Origin: Marinobacterium jannaschii DSM 6295
GTDB taxonomy: Bacteria; Pseudomonadota; Gammaproteobacteria; Pseudomonadales; Balneatricaceae
NCBI RefSeq assembly: GCF_000620085.1
Contig: NZ_JHVJ01000006.1
Location: 264,722 to 328,721 of the forward strand
Direction: 5' to 3'
Length of the DNA: 64,000 bases
The notes beneath the pieces were generated by a model. It was not told the origin of the DNA, ran no database searches, and worked only from the letters and a program-made list of their open reading frames with translations. Shown here piece by piece: positions 25,251-35,300 of the stretch (within the stretch, counting starts at the first letter, position 1; every line of letters begins with the position of its first letter). A program made the translations under genes and the position numbers.

Positions 25251-27164
25251 TCAGAACTGTGCCCGCAGGCCGACAAAGTAAGCGCGTCCCTGGACGTTGT
25301 GATCAAATACCTCTTGGTACTGGCGATCCAGCAGGTTTTCCACCCGGCCGTACAGCTGCCACTGCGGATTAAGCTGATAGTCGGCCCCCAGCTTAAGGCG
25401 CCAGTAGTGCTTCAGCTTTACCCGCGTCTCCGGTGTGCCGTTCACCAGCGCACTATCCTCCATGCCGCCGTTGTAGAGCGCGTCCAGAAAGACCCGGCTG
25501 CGACCGTCTCCTGCACTGTAGTCCAGTCCCAGGGCACCGCTGTGACGCGGACGACGCACCTCGACCTGGCCATCCGCCTGCTGCGAAATCAGGTTGGTAT
25601 AGCTGGCGCGGACATTCAGGCGGGCCGTCAGCTCCGCTTGCAGGGCCAGCTCCAGACCCTGACGGCGGCTCTTGCCGTCACTGTTGACGGGTGAGTCGAT
25701 ATCGCTGCGATCACGCACGGTGATGATCTCGTTCTTCAGCCGCTCCTCAAACCAGGTGATATCCAGCATTGTCTCCGGGCTCCACAAGGGCAGTTCAAGC
25801 CCCAGATCCCAGCCGCGGTTTTCTTCTGGCTTCAGATCAGGGTTGCCCTGATAGCGGTCGGGGGAAAACCCGAACTGCTCCTGAATGGTCGGGTTGGTCA
25901 CACCGGTGCCCAGTGAGCCATGCAGGCGTACCTCATCGGCCAGCAGGTAAGCCACCGACAAGCTGTAGGTCGAGGCATCGGCAAAGCGGTCATTATCATC
26001 CTGTCGCGCCGAAGCGGTGACAAAAAGGCGGTCATCGAACTCACCCTGGTATTGCAGCACATAACCATCCAGCGAGCGTTCACGGGTTTCGCCCTGGGCA
26101 GGGCTCAGCGGGAACAGGTTCTTAAAGCGCTCGCGCTCATGTTCAACCCCCGCCGCTAGGATATGGCTCGCACGGTCGCCGCCAAAGTCATAACTGATCT
26201 GATAGGCCAGCTTCTGGCGCCGGCTGTCGCTGCCACTGAGTCGGGAAGCACGAACTGCACGACGGTCATTATCACTCTGCTCCAGCTTCAGCTGCTGCTT
26301 CAGGGCATCCCGCTGCCATTCCAGGGCAACAGCACTGTTCCACTCCTTATGGCTGACCGGACTGTCACTATCGATCACCCGGCCCCGGGTTGGGGTCGGA
26401 GGACGGTTAAGATCCTTATCATCATTATTAGCGTCGCGATTAACATAGCGGCTGTTGAAGCTCAGGCTCAGGGCCTCGGTCAGGGCCAGCCGCAGCTTGC
26501 CCTGCAGGGAACGGTTAATCTCGCCATCCTTCTCAGTGCCAAAGTCAGAGACATTAAAGCCATCACTCTGGCGCAGGGCCGTGGACAGGTTGTATTGCAG
26601 CCCTTCACTGCCGCCGCGTACGCCGAGCCCCAGCTGGCGGCTCTGATCGGAGCCCAGTTCACTGCTGAACGAATACTGCTGCCTGCCCACCTGTCCCTCA
26701 CGGGTGACGATATTGATCACCCCGGCCGTAGCGTTAGAGCCCCAGAAGGCGCTCTGAGGGCCGCGCAGCACCTCGATGCGCTGAATATTGCTCACCTGCA
26801 GGCTGGAAAAGTCATAATCGCCCTGGCCGGCATCATTGACTTCGATACCGTCAATCAACACCAGCACATGGTTGGCTTCGGAGCCGCGCACCCGGACCTG
26901 TACCAGAGTGCCCAGCGCACCGGTGCGCGATACCGACAGTCCCGGCACCATCCGCAAAGCATCAGCGACGTGCAGGATCTGCTGGCGCTGCAGCTGTTCG
27001 GCGGTGACCAGCGAGTGCGCCCGGCCCATTTTTTCTGCCTCGATACCGGTGGCACTGGCAGCGACAACCAGAGTGCCCCGCTCTTCGAGCTGGGCCTGGA
27101 CCGTGGTTGTCAGAGAGAACAGTGCACTGCACAGCAGCAGGGGCTTAAACGGGTGGCTCGACAT
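25251..27164 (-). CDS. btuB: BtuB-like TonB-dependent cobalamin receptor, copy 1
   Basis: A 637-residue outer-membrane receptor. A signal peptide ends near TTTVQA. The TonB box is likely TLVVAASATGIEAEK. The plug reads VADALRMVPGLSVSRTGALG and IEVLRGPQSAFWGSNATAGV. A 22-stranded barrel ends with the C-terminal signature AYFVGLRAQF. It imports cobalamin using TonB energy. It heads btuB1-btuC-btuD and is a clear paralogue of the receptor at 29097-31016, with long near-identical stretches. Unlike that copy, its leader has no riboswitch aptamer. Confidence 0.9.
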   Translation of the reverse strand: MSSHPFKPLLLCSALFSLTTTVQAQLEERGTLVVAASATGIEAEKMGRAHSLVTAEQLQRQQILHVADALRMVPGLSVSRTGALGTLVQVRVRGSEANHVLVLIDGIEVNDAGQGDYDFSSLQVSNIQRIEVLRGPQSAFWGSNATAGVINIVTREGQVGRQQYSFSSELGSDQSRQLGLGVRGGSEGLQYNLSTALRQSDGFNVSDFGTEKDGEINRSLQGKLRLALTEALSLSFNSRYVNRDANNDDKDLNRPPTPTRGRVIDSDSPVSHKEWNSAVALEWQRDALKQQLKLEQSDNDRRAVRASRLSGSDSRRQKLAYQISYDFGGDRASHILAAGVEHERERFKNLFPLSPAQGETRERSLDGYVLQYQGEFDDRLFVTASARQDDNDRFADASTYSLSVAYLLADEVRLHGSLGTGVTNPTIQEQFGFSPDRYQGNPDLKPEENRGWDLGLELPLWSPETMLDITWFEERLKNEIITVRDRSDIDSPVNSDGKSRRQGLELALQAELTARLNVRASYTNLISQQADGQVEVRRPRHSGALGLDYSAGDGRSRVFLDALYNGGMEDSALVNGTPETRVKLKHYWRLKLGADYQLNPQWQLYGRVENLLDRQYQEVFDHNVQGRAYFVGLRAQF

Positions 27165-27522
27165 TCAATGGACTCCTAAACCATTTAACCTTGTCGAGCC
27201 AAAACCGGCAGGCACAGCAGGCTGCACCCGGGTGGCTTCGTACCCGACAAAGAGTATTTATTATGTTGTCACCTGTACGATCCCGCCCTGGAGGTAACCG
27301 CCGACTATAGTCAGGTGACGCAACTGATGCGGGGCCCGGCGACCTCAAAGGGCAAAGATTCTAGGCAGGCACTGTGAAAGGAACAAGATAAGCCGCACTT
27401 TTTCGCCATCTGATGCACCGGACCGGGATGATAAAGAAGAAAAGAGGTTGTTTTATTCGCCCATCATCTACCCATTATCTCCCCGGCCCGGCCGCCCTCC
27501 AGCAACGACAGGCTGAAGCGAC
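27165..27522 (-). promoter_or_regulatory. btuB1 leader: paralogous B12-riboswitch leader lacking the aptamer
   Basis: On the minus strand the flanks match the btuB2 leader: GATTCTAG plus an ACCTCAA stretch on the 5' side, AGGTGAC (27313-27319, plus strand), and the 60-bp block 27231-27290 with GGCTTCGTACCC and GTCACCTGTACGAT. Between AGGTGAC and ACCTCAA there are only 22 bp, versus 208 bp in the btuB2 leader. No B12 box, GGGAAG or CCCCCGCAAC core remains. The promoter-side sequence also looks paralogous to copy 2. The rest, up to btuF, holds no gene. Confidence 0.7.
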
Positions 27523-28443
27523 TCACCTCTGATCCGCCTCGTCGGCCGCACGGCCACGCGCCTGTTCCAGTTGCAGAATCCGTTGTCGCTCCTGCCACAG
27601 GGCATCGACCGCATCCAGCAGCCAGGGGCCGCCGCAGATCCATAATCGCCGGTCGAGCCGGATGCGATAACGCGGCCGGCTCAGCTGTGCCAGCACCGGA
27701 TGGCGCAGCATCTGTTCCGCCACCGAGTGACTCGCAGCCGTGGTCGGCGCATCCACCAGCGCCAGCGGCGCCAGCTGGAGCAGCTGCTCCAGGTCCAGCC
27801 GCCCCATCAATACAATCCCCAGCTCAGTGGCGGCATTGCGCCAGCCGGCCCGGCGGATCAGCTCCCCGACCAGGGTCTCCGCGCCCTGAGTAAAGCCGCC
27901 GGGGGCATACTGCAGCAGGCTGGGGCGCTGTGCGGGTTCAATCCCTTCAGCGGCCAGAGCCTGCTCCAGCTGCTCGCGGCGCTGGCGCATCTGCGTCACC
28001 ACCTGTTGGGCGCGCTGTTGCTGGCCCAGTAACGCGCCCAGCGACTGCAACTGCTGCTCCACCTCACGCAGGCTACGGGGATGACCCAGCAACTGGATAT
28101 TGAAGCCCTGTTGCTGCAACAGTCGGGTGGTGGCACGGCTGGTAAAAGTACCACCCAGAATCAGGTCGGGCCGGTAGCTGATCACCTGCTCCACCTCCGC
28201 CCGGTTGGCCGGATAGGCCAGCGCCTTGCGGTAGAGGTAGCTGCTGTCCGGCTGATGGGCGAGAAAGCTGAGCGAACGGATCTGCGCCGGGTCGGCCAGC
28301 AATAGCAGGTACTGATCAGTACAGAGATTAATCGAGACTATTCGCTGGGGGCGCTGCGGGAGCTCTGGCACAACTGCGCCAGCCGCCAGCCCGCTCAGCA
28401 GCAATCCCTTCAGCAGCAACAAAAGCCCCAACAGATATCTCAT
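27523..28443 (-). CDS. btuF: Periplasmic cobalamin-binding protein, BtuF-like
   Basis: A 306-residue protein: signal peptide (LLGLLLLLKGLLLSGLAAGA) and a PBP2-like (TroA/BtuF) fold beginning PQRIVSINLCTDQYLLLLA, with ISYRPDLILGGTFTS at the domain-1 edge. It delivers B12 to BtuCD. ATG 28443 overlaps the upstream stop in an ATGA, hence coupled translation. It is placed with btuB2, while the btuCD it needs is in the next unit. Confidence 0.86.
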   Translation of the reverse strand: MRYLLGLLLLLKGLLLSGLAAGAVVPELPQRPQRIVSINLCTDQYLLLLADPAQIRSLSFLAHQPDSSYLYRKALAYPANRAEVEQVISYRPDLILGGTFTSRATTRLLQQQGFNIQLLGHPRSLREVEQQLQSLGALLGQQQRAQQVVTQMRQRREQLEQALAAEGIEPAQRPSLLQYAPGGFTQGAETLVGELIRRAGWRNAATELGIVLMGRLDLEQLLQLAPLALVDAPTTAASHSVAEQMLRHPVLAQLSRPRYRIRLDRRLWICGGPWLLDAVDALWQERQRILQLEQARGRAADEADQR

Positions 28444-29039
28444 CCGCCACGTCCGAAGCCCCTGCCGCTGCAATCCAGCGGATCAGGTGGCAGGCCGAGA
28501 TAGCGGGCACTGATATCCTGCCATACCGCCAGCCGTGACCAGTCAGGCTGCTCGGCGATGCCATCCTCATCGGTCAGGAAAGGGTTGGGGAAGAAGATAT
28601 TCAGCTGCGGCGTGCCATCGCCGTTAAACAACCGTAACTGCCAGCTTAGCGGCGCGCCCGGTGCCCCGGCATCTGCATCGGCAGCGCCATCGAAGCCGCG
28701 CACCAATTCGGCACGCGAGGTACGGCGGCGCTGGCGCAGGGCCTGCGGGGTGGGATTGGCCGGGCTGCCCTGATGCTCACCGATACAGAGATGGAAATGG
28801 CTGCTACCGAAATGCACCGTCAGGTAGCCATCGAACAGGCTGATCTTGCGCGGCGCACAGGGGCAACGCATCTCGTAGGCCGCGCCCTCGATAATCGGCC
28901 CGAAGATGATCTTTTGCCAGTGCTGCTCAAAGAGATAGCTCAGCAACTCCTGCAGATAGACCTCATCCAGCGGCAGCGGCCAGACCTGCTGCCAGCGGCC
29001 ATCGACATACTCTGTCTGCGATTGTGGATAACTCGTCAT
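28440..29039 (-). CDS. Unknown protein in the B12 uptake operon
   Basis: A 199-residue, apparently cytoplasmic protein with no signal peptide or membrane helix. Notable features are MRCPCAPRKISLFDGYLTVH, then FGSSHFHLCIGEHQG. Clustered Cys and His residues could bind a metal, and the C-terminus is proline/glycine-rich (GLPPDPLDCSGRGFGRGG). It lies between btuB2 and btuF, overlapping btuF by 4 nt and downstream of the cobalamin riboswitch, so a role in B12 uptake, binding or handling is inferred from context. I do not recognise a family with an assigned function. Confidence 0.7.
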   Translation of the reverse strand: MTSYPQSQTEYVDGRWQQVWPLPLDEVYLQELLSYLFEQHWQKIIFGPIIEGAAYEMRCPCAPRKISLFDGYLTVHFGSSHFHLCIGEHQGSPANPTPQALRQRRRTSRAELVRGFDGAADADAGAPGAPLSWQLRLFNGDGTPQLNIFFPNPFLTDEDGIAEQPDWSRLAVWQDISARYLGLPPDPLDCSGRGFGRGG

Positions 29040-29060
29040 GCTGTTCTCCTCTCCCCTGAG

Positions 29061-29110
29061 TTAGAACTATGCCCTAAGTTAGAGCCAGGCCCTGGATTAG
29101 AACTGTGCCC
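29061..29110. repeat. Three 14-bp degenerate repeats spanning the 3' end of btuB2
   Basis: TTAGAACTATGCCC (29061), TTAGAGCCAGGCCC (29079) and TTAGAACTGTGCCC (29097) occur at exact 18-bp spacing. The last is the reverse complement of the final codons and stop of btuB2, so the receptor 3' end has apparently been copied twice into the spacer. Confidence 0.6.
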
Positions 29111-31016
29111 GTAGGCCAACAAAGAAGGTCCGGCCCTGGACGTTGTAATCGAACACCTCTTCGTACTGGCGATCCAGCAGGTTCTCGATACGGCCATACA
29201 GCTGCCACTGCGGGTTGAGCTGATAATCCGCCCCCAGGTTAAGGCGCCAGTAGTGCTTCAGTTTTACCCGAGTTTCAGGCGTGGCATTGATAAACTCGGA
29301 GTCCTGCATGCTGCCGTTGTAGACCGCATCCAGGAACAGGCGGCTGCGGCCATCCCCTGTACTGTAGTCCAGCCCCAGGGCGCCACTCTGGCGCGGACGG
29401 CGCACTTCAAGCTGGCCATCCGCCTGTTGCGATATCAGATTGGTATAGCTGGCACGGGCACTCAGGGTGCGGGTCAGCTCCGCCTGCAGCGCCAGCTCCA
29501 GCCCCTGACGGCGGCTCTTGCCCTCACTATTGGCCGGCGAACCGATAAAGCTGCTGTCGTAGACGGTGATAATCTCGTGCTCCAGCCGCTCTTCAAACCA
29601 GGTGATATCCAGGCTGCTATCGGAATTCCACAGCGGCAGTGCGATCCCCAGGTCCCAGCCGCGGTTCTGTTCCGGCTTCAGGTCAGGATTGCCCTGATAG
29701 CGACCGGGGAAAAAGCCGAACTGCTCATAGACAGTGGGATTGGTCACGCCGCTGCCAAGGGAGCCATGCAGCCGCACCTCATTGGCCAGCTGGTAAGCGG
29801 CCGACAGGCTGTAGGTGGAGGCGTCCTCGAATCGGTCGTTATCATCCTGTCGCGCCGAGGCGGTCAGGAACAGGCGCTCAGCGAACTCTCCCTGATACTG
29901 CAGCACGTAGCCATCCAGGGAGCGCTTGCGGCTGCCGGCCTGGTCCGGGGACGAGGGCAAGAGATTCTCAAACTGTTCCCGCTCATGCTCGACACCGGCG
30001 GTCAGAGTATGGGTCGCATTGTCGCTGTCGAAGTCGTAACTGATACGGTAGGCCGCCTTCTGGCGACGGCTGTCACTGCCATAATCGCCGGAACCGCTAC
30101 GACCGCGACGATCATTGTCACTCTGCTCCAGTTGCAGCTGTTGCCTTAGCAGATCGCCCTGCCACTCCAGCGCCACAGCGTTAATCCACTCCTCGCTGGC
30201 CGCGCCGGAGTCGGTATCGATCACCCGGCCCTGTGTCGCCGTTGCCGGAAAGGCAAAATCCTGATCATCGGTATCGGAATCACGATTTACATAGCGGCTG
30301 TTGAACTTCAGACTGAGGCGCTCTGACAACGCCAGGCGCAGCTTGGCCTGCAGGGTGCGGTTGATATCACCATCATCCTCAGTGCCGAAATCGGAGATAT
30401 TGTAGCCATCGCTGCGGCGCAGGGAACCTGAGAGGTTGTACTGCAGGCGCTCGCTGCCGCCATTCAGTCCCAGCCCCAGCTGGCGGGTCTGGTCAGAGCC
30501 CAGTTCACTATTGAGTGATAATTGCGGCTCACCCGCCACACCCTCGCGGGTAACGATATTGATCACCCCGGCAGTGGCATTGGAGCCCCAGAAGGCACTC
30601 TGGGGACCACGCAGCACCTCGATGCGTTCGATATTACTCACCTGCAGGCCGGAGAAATCGTATTCGCCCTGACCGGCATCGGAGGCTTCGATACCATCGA
30701 TCAGCACCAGTACATGGTTGGCTTCGGAGCCTCGCACCCGGATCTGGGTCAGCCCGCCCGGGCCGCCGGTGCGGGACACTGCCAGCCCCGGTAACTGGCG
30801 CAGGGCATCGGCAACATAACGGATCTGCTGGCGCTGCAGTTGTGCGCCACTGATCAGACTGTGGGCACGCCCGAGCTTTTCGGCTTCGATACCGGTCGCG
30901 CTGGCGGAGACGATCAGGGTGTCCCGGCTTTCGGCTTGATGCGCGGCCTGGACAGCCTGAGAGAGGGGGAACAGTGCACTGAATAGCAGTGCAGGCTTAA
31001 ACAGAGTGCTCGACAT
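29097..31016 (-). CDS. btuB: BtuB-like TonB-dependent cobalamin receptor, copy 2 (riboswitch-controlled)
   Basis: A 639-residue outer-membrane receptor: signal peptide ending near SQAVQA, TonB box region DTLIVSASATGIEAEK, plug VADALRQLPGLAVSRTGGPG and IEVLRGPQSAFWGSNATAGV, barrel ending VQGRTFFVGLRAQF. ATG 31016 has GGGAG 8 nt upstream; an upstream ATG at 31157 would add a Cys/Pro-rich stretch that belongs to the leader RNA. It is read into the unknown gene and btuF. It is a paralogue of copy 1, diverged mainly in loops. Confidence 0.92.
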   Translation of the reverse strand: MSSTLFKPALLFSALFPLSQAVQAAHQAESRDTLIVSASATGIEAEKLGRAHSLISGAQLQRQQIRYVADALRQLPGLAVSRTGGPGGLTQIRVRGSEANHVLVLIDGIEASDAGQGEYDFSGLQVSNIERIEVLRGPQSAFWGSNATAGVINIVTREGVAGEPQLSLNSELGSDQTRQLGLGLNGGSERLQYNLSGSLRRSDGYNISDFGTEDDGDINRTLQAKLRLALSERLSLKFNSRYVNRDSDTDDQDFAFPATATQGRVIDTDSGAASEEWINAVALEWQGDLLRQQLQLEQSDNDRRGRSGSGDYGSDSRRQKAAYRISYDFDSDNATHTLTAGVEHEREQFENLLPSSPDQAGSRKRSLDGYVLQYQGEFAERLFLTASARQDDNDRFEDASTYSLSAAYQLANEVRLHGSLGSGVTNPTVYEQFGFFPGRYQGNPDLKPEQNRGWDLGIALPLWNSDSSLDITWFEERLEHEIITVYDSSFIGSPANSEGKSRRQGLELALQAELTRTLSARASYTNLISQQADGQLEVRRPRQSGALGLDYSTGDGRSRLFLDAVYNGSMQDSEFINATPETRVKLKHYWRLNLGADYQLNPQWQLYGRIENLLDRQYEEVFDYNVQGRTFFVGLRAQF

Positions 31017-31224
31017 TTGCTGGACTCCCATCCAGTCAGCGTTGTCGAATCGAAGCAGGAACCCGCGCATCCGCGCCCAGAGGGCCGCAGCAGGCACAGG
31101 AGATCCCGGCAGACAGGCACAGCAAGCTGTGACAGGCGGCTTCGTACCCGGCAACAATAATTAAGTTATTGTCACCTGTACGATTCCGCCCGAGAGATGC
31201 CCACCGCATTCTGGAAGGTGACGC

Positions 31225-31445
31225 GCCTGGGCCGGTATCCGGGCTGATGAGTGCGCAGGGGCCTTATACCCGTTACGCCACCAACGCACCTTCCCATGAT
31301 TGCTCACAGTGGTATTCACGCTGGTTTAACTCAATCACCGTTGCGGGGGCAGCGTCAGATTGCCAGCCTTCCCTGTATGGGTTAGCGCTGCGGCACTGAC
31401 TTCCCGTTTAACCCGGTCATAGCACCGGGCACCTCAAGCGGCGAC
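31225..31445 (-). ncRNA. Cobalamin (adenosylcobalamin-type) riboswitch upstream of btuB2
   Basis: Read on the minus strand, the conserved parts occur in order: GAGGTGCCCGG, GGGAAG, CTGCCCCCGCAACGGTGA, CACTG with GGGAAGGTG, and the B12 box AGCCCGGATACCGGCC (31230-31245). These match the core of the cobalamin riboswitch class. It lies about 210 nt before the btuB2 ATG, leaving room for an expression platform (31017-31224) that includes a GTCACCT/AGGTGAC inverted pair. Binding of B12 is expected to shut off btuB2 and the genes after it. Confidence 0.92.
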
Positions 31446-31638
31446 GATTCTAGAGCAGGCGATATTGAATGGACAAGCCAAATGGCAGGTTTTCCGCCCT
31501 CTGATTCTTCAGCTTAACATGAGAGAAAATAATACAGAGCCAGATAGTCATGAAATTATCTATATACGCTTTCAGGATACAGCGGCTACTATCGCCCGGA
31601 TATGCTTACGCCCGCCAGGACAGCCAACGGAGTAAAGA
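31446..31638. other. Divergent promoter region between btuB2 and the exonuclease gene
   Basis: About 190 bp of AT-richer sequence. It should hold the btuB2 promoter (minus strand) and the exonuclease promoter (plus strand). GGAG just before 31639 is the ribosome site of the exonuclease gene. Nothing else stands out. Confidence 0.4.
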
Positions 31639-32274
31639 ATGACTGATACGCCTGCAGATACCCTGATCGTGCTCGACTTTGAAACCACCGGCCTGTCGCC
31701 TGACCAGGGCGACCGGGCGATCGAGATCGGGGCGGTGAAGATCGAAAACGGCGTGATCGGCGCGCGTTTCCAGAGCCTGATGAATCCAGGCCGGCGTATC
31801 AGCTCATTTATCGAAGGCTATACCGGCATCAGCAACCGCATGCTGCAGGACGCCCCGCCCTGCGAGCAGGTGATGGCGGAGTTTGCCGCTTTTATCGACG
31901 GCTATAACCTGCTGGCCCATAACGCTTCCTTCGACCAGAAGTTCCTCGATGCCGAGCTGGAACGGGTCGGTGCCAGCCGCCGACATCCCTTCTGCTGCTC
32001 GATGCTCACCGCCCGGCGCATCTATCAGGATGCCCCCAATCACCAGCTGGGCACCCTGGTACGCTACAAGAACCTGCCCACCGACGGCACCTACCACCGC
32101 GCCCTGGCCGATGCCGAGATGACCGCCCACCTCTGGCTGCGGATGCTCAGCGATATCGAGCAGCGTTACCAACTCGCCGCCCCTTCTTTTGCCCAGATGC
32201 AGAAACTCGCGAAGACGGCCAAGAAGTCGGTGGATGGCTTTATGCTTCGTCAGCGCATCAGTCGGCCGCATTAA
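31639..32274 (+). CDS. DnaQ-like 3'-5' exonuclease (DEDDh)
   Basis: A 211-residue exonuclease domain protein. Exo I is [20 protein letters not shown] (D and E metal ligands), Exo [16 protein letters not shown], and Exo [17 protein letters not shown] (H and D), so the DEDDh set is complete. It resembles the stand-alone PolC/DnaQ epsilon-like group that trims DNA or RNA 3' ends. It is followed 93 nt later by the SNF2 helicase gene in the same direction. Confidence 0.9.
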   Translation: MTDTPADTLIVLDFETTGLSPDQGDRAIEIGAVKIENGVIGARFQSLMNPGRRISSFIEGYTGISNRMLQDAPPCEQVMAEFAAFIDGYNLLAHNASFDQKFLDAELERVGASRRHPFCCSMLTARRIYQDAPNHQLGTLVRYKNLPTDGTYHRALADAEMTAHLWLRMLSDIEQRYQLAAPSFAQMQKLAKTAKKSVDGFMLRQRISRPH

Positions 32275-32367
32275 GGTCCAGACAACTCAACATTGGATAC
32301 TGAGACCGACGACTGGCAGTATTACCTGCAATCGCACGGGCAACAGTCAGACAAGGATTAAACTCTG

Positions 32368-35300
32368 ATGAACTATGGCCAGACCTGGTGGGGTGAGCAG
32401 TGGCTCGCTGCATTCAACGGCATCGACTACAGCAACCGACTGCCGCGTGGCCGCACCTATGCCAATAAAGGCACGGTCTCCAGCCTGCAGATCAGTCATG
32501 CCGAAGTGACAGCCAAGGTGAAAGGAAGCCGCCGCCGTCCTTATGATGTCACCATCCGGCTGGATCACTTCAGCCAACAGCAGATCCAGCTGATTCTCGA
32601 CACTCTGCTGGACAATCGTCCGGAACTGCTGTCGCGGTTACTTAACCGCCAGCTACCGCCACAACTGCTGTCTTTACTGACTGACGCACAGATCCAGCTG
32701 TTTCCCGGTCACTGGCAGGATATGGATAGCCACTGCTCCTGCCCCGACTGGGCGGTGCCCTGTAAGCATATTGCTGCCGTCATCTACCTGATCGCCAGCG
32801 AGATTGATAAAGACCCGTTCCTGGTGTTTCAGCTGCACGGCGTGGACCTGCTGGCCGCTATCGAACAACGCAGTGGTGCCAACCTGCCACAACGGACAGC
32901 ACCGCAGCTGTTATCGGCACAATGGTCAGCCGAGCCCGCGGTGGAATACTGGCAGGTTGCCTCCGGCCGCCGCCTTGACCGGCTCGACCTGAGTCTTATC
33001 GCCCCCCAGGGGGCGCGTATTTTCAGCATTCTGTCTGAGCAGACCCTGTTTCATCGCAAAAGCTTTCACCCTCTGTTACGGGACAGCTATAAGAGAGCCG
33101 CCCGCGCCGCGCAACTGGCAGACCGTCAGGTCAGTGCGCGCTGGGAGCACGCCGACCGTCTGCAGGCGTTCTGCGTCATCATCGACAACAGCGGCCAGTT
33201 ACTGCGGCTGGAAAGTGATGAGCAGGTTATCGAAGCCGCCACATTACTGAGTCACGACGCCGATACCCCTGCGATCCCCGCGCCGCTGCCAGACAGCCCG
33301 CCCCTGTTGCAACTGCTGGCGGCGCTGGAGTACGGTCAGGAGGCCCGGCTCTGCCCGGCGCTGCTACTGTGGCGACACCTCTACCGGCTGGCCCTCAAGC
33401 TGGTTGCGCAGCAGGCGGTAACCCCTGCCGTGGCGCGGACGGAGGCGGACGAAGTGCTGATTCGCTGGCAGGCCGCCCCCTTCTGCGCCTCCGCCCAGTC
33501 CCTGCTGGAAGCGCTCTACCCGCTCTGTCCACCAGACCTGCTGCTGATGGAGTTCACAGCAGCGGGCCGGCGCAAGCCACAGATTCACTTCAGCAGTGCC
33601 CGTGAGCAGATCCACAGCGCCCTGCATCTGCTGATCGCCCACCTGATGGCCCAGGGACTGAACAATGCGCCGGAGGCGCGCCGTAACGACCCGATAAACC
33701 AGCTGTTCTGTGGCGGTGAAGCTCAATGCTTTGAGCGCTTCGAGAACCGGGAACACGGCCGCGTAATACAGCACTGGCTGGCACCGCTGAATCTGTCCGA
33801 ACGCAGGCATCAGCTCTCGCTCCATATCGAGGAACAGGCGCTGGGGCTGAGCCTGGAAATTCAGGTAGCACATCAGGGTGCCAGCCAACCGCTGCAGCAG
33901 TTACTGGATGCCCCGGGCCTGTCGGCCGACAAGATCAGTCTGCTCTGCGACCTGGCGGTACTGGCGGATTACTTCCCCGCCGCCGAACAGCTGTTCGGCA
34001 CAGATCGCCTGCCACAGCTGGCATTCAGCCTGGCGGAGTTCACGCCCTTACTGCAGTCCACATTACCGGCGCTGCGGGCCCTGGGAATGACCGTCCAGTT
34101 ACCCAAAGCACTGCATAAACTGGCTTACCCGCGCCTCAGCCTGGCACTGGCAGCCGAGGACTCTGCCGGCACGGCGAACCCGAACCAGTTGAATATCGGA
34201 CAGCTGCTGCAGTTTAACTGGCAGGTCGCACTCGGCGAACAGCACCTCTCTGTCGAGGACTTCCGGCAGCTGCTGCAACAGGCTGACGGGCTGGTCAAAC
34301 TGCATGACCAGTACCTGATGCTGGATCAGACGGAACTGCAGCAGCTGCTGAAACAACTGGAGCGCCTACCGCAATCCCTGAGCGCACACGAGTTACTGCG
34401 GGCCGGGTTAAGTGGCGAACTGGACGGCGCCGTGACCGACCTGGCGCCTTCGGCCCAGGCCCTGCTTGATCGCCTGCGCCAGGTCGAACCGACACCGCTG
34501 CCGGAAGGACTGCAGGCGCAGCTACGCCCTTACCAACTGCGCGGCTTCGAATGGATGGCGCAAAATGCCCGGCTCGGATTTGGTTCCCTGCTGGCCGACG
34601 ATATGGGACTGGGCAAAACCCTGCAGGTGATCACGCTGATCCTGCACCTGCAACAAAGCGGGCAACTGCAGCGGCAACAGGTTCTGGTGGTCGCCCCCAC
34701 CTCCCTGCTGAGCAACTGGCAACGGGAGATACAACGCTTCGCCCCGGCGCTTAGCTGTCATATCTATCATGGCGCAAACCGCCAACCGGCGGATCAACAG
34801 CAGCAGGTGGTACTGACCAGCTATGGCTTAGTCCGCAGTGATGCCGCAGTGCTGGGCAAGCAGCGCTGGCGGGCGCTGGTTATTGATGAGGCCCAGAACA
34901 TAAAAAATCCGGCCAGCCAGCAGACGAAGGCGATCAAGAAGCTGAAAAGTGATATCCGTATCGGTATGAGCGGCACCCCGGTGGAAAACCACCTGCGCGA
35001 GTACTGGAGCCTGTTCGACTTTACCAACAAGGGTTACCTTGGCAGCCAGAAACAGTTTCACGACAAACTGGCAGCCCCGATTGAGCAGGAGCGGGATCAG
35101 GCCCGGCTGCAGCAGTTCCGGCAGCTAACTGCGCCCTTTATCCTGCGGCGCCTGAAAACCGATAAGAGCATTATCAGCGACCTGCCGGAGAAGCTGGAGA
35201 GCAACCGTTACTGCAGCCTCAGCCCGCAACAGACCGCCCTTTACCAGAGCACCGTCGATAGCATGATGAAAGAACTGCAGGACAGCGATGAAGGTATTGA

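Noticed and set aside
26163..27179. 338-codon plus-strand frame opposite btuB1
   Set aside because: Antisense to a clear receptor gene; no protein-like features.
27165..27400. B12 riboswitch upstream of btuB1
   Set aside because: Expected from context, but no B12 box or other core motif is present; only the flanks of the paralogous leader remain.
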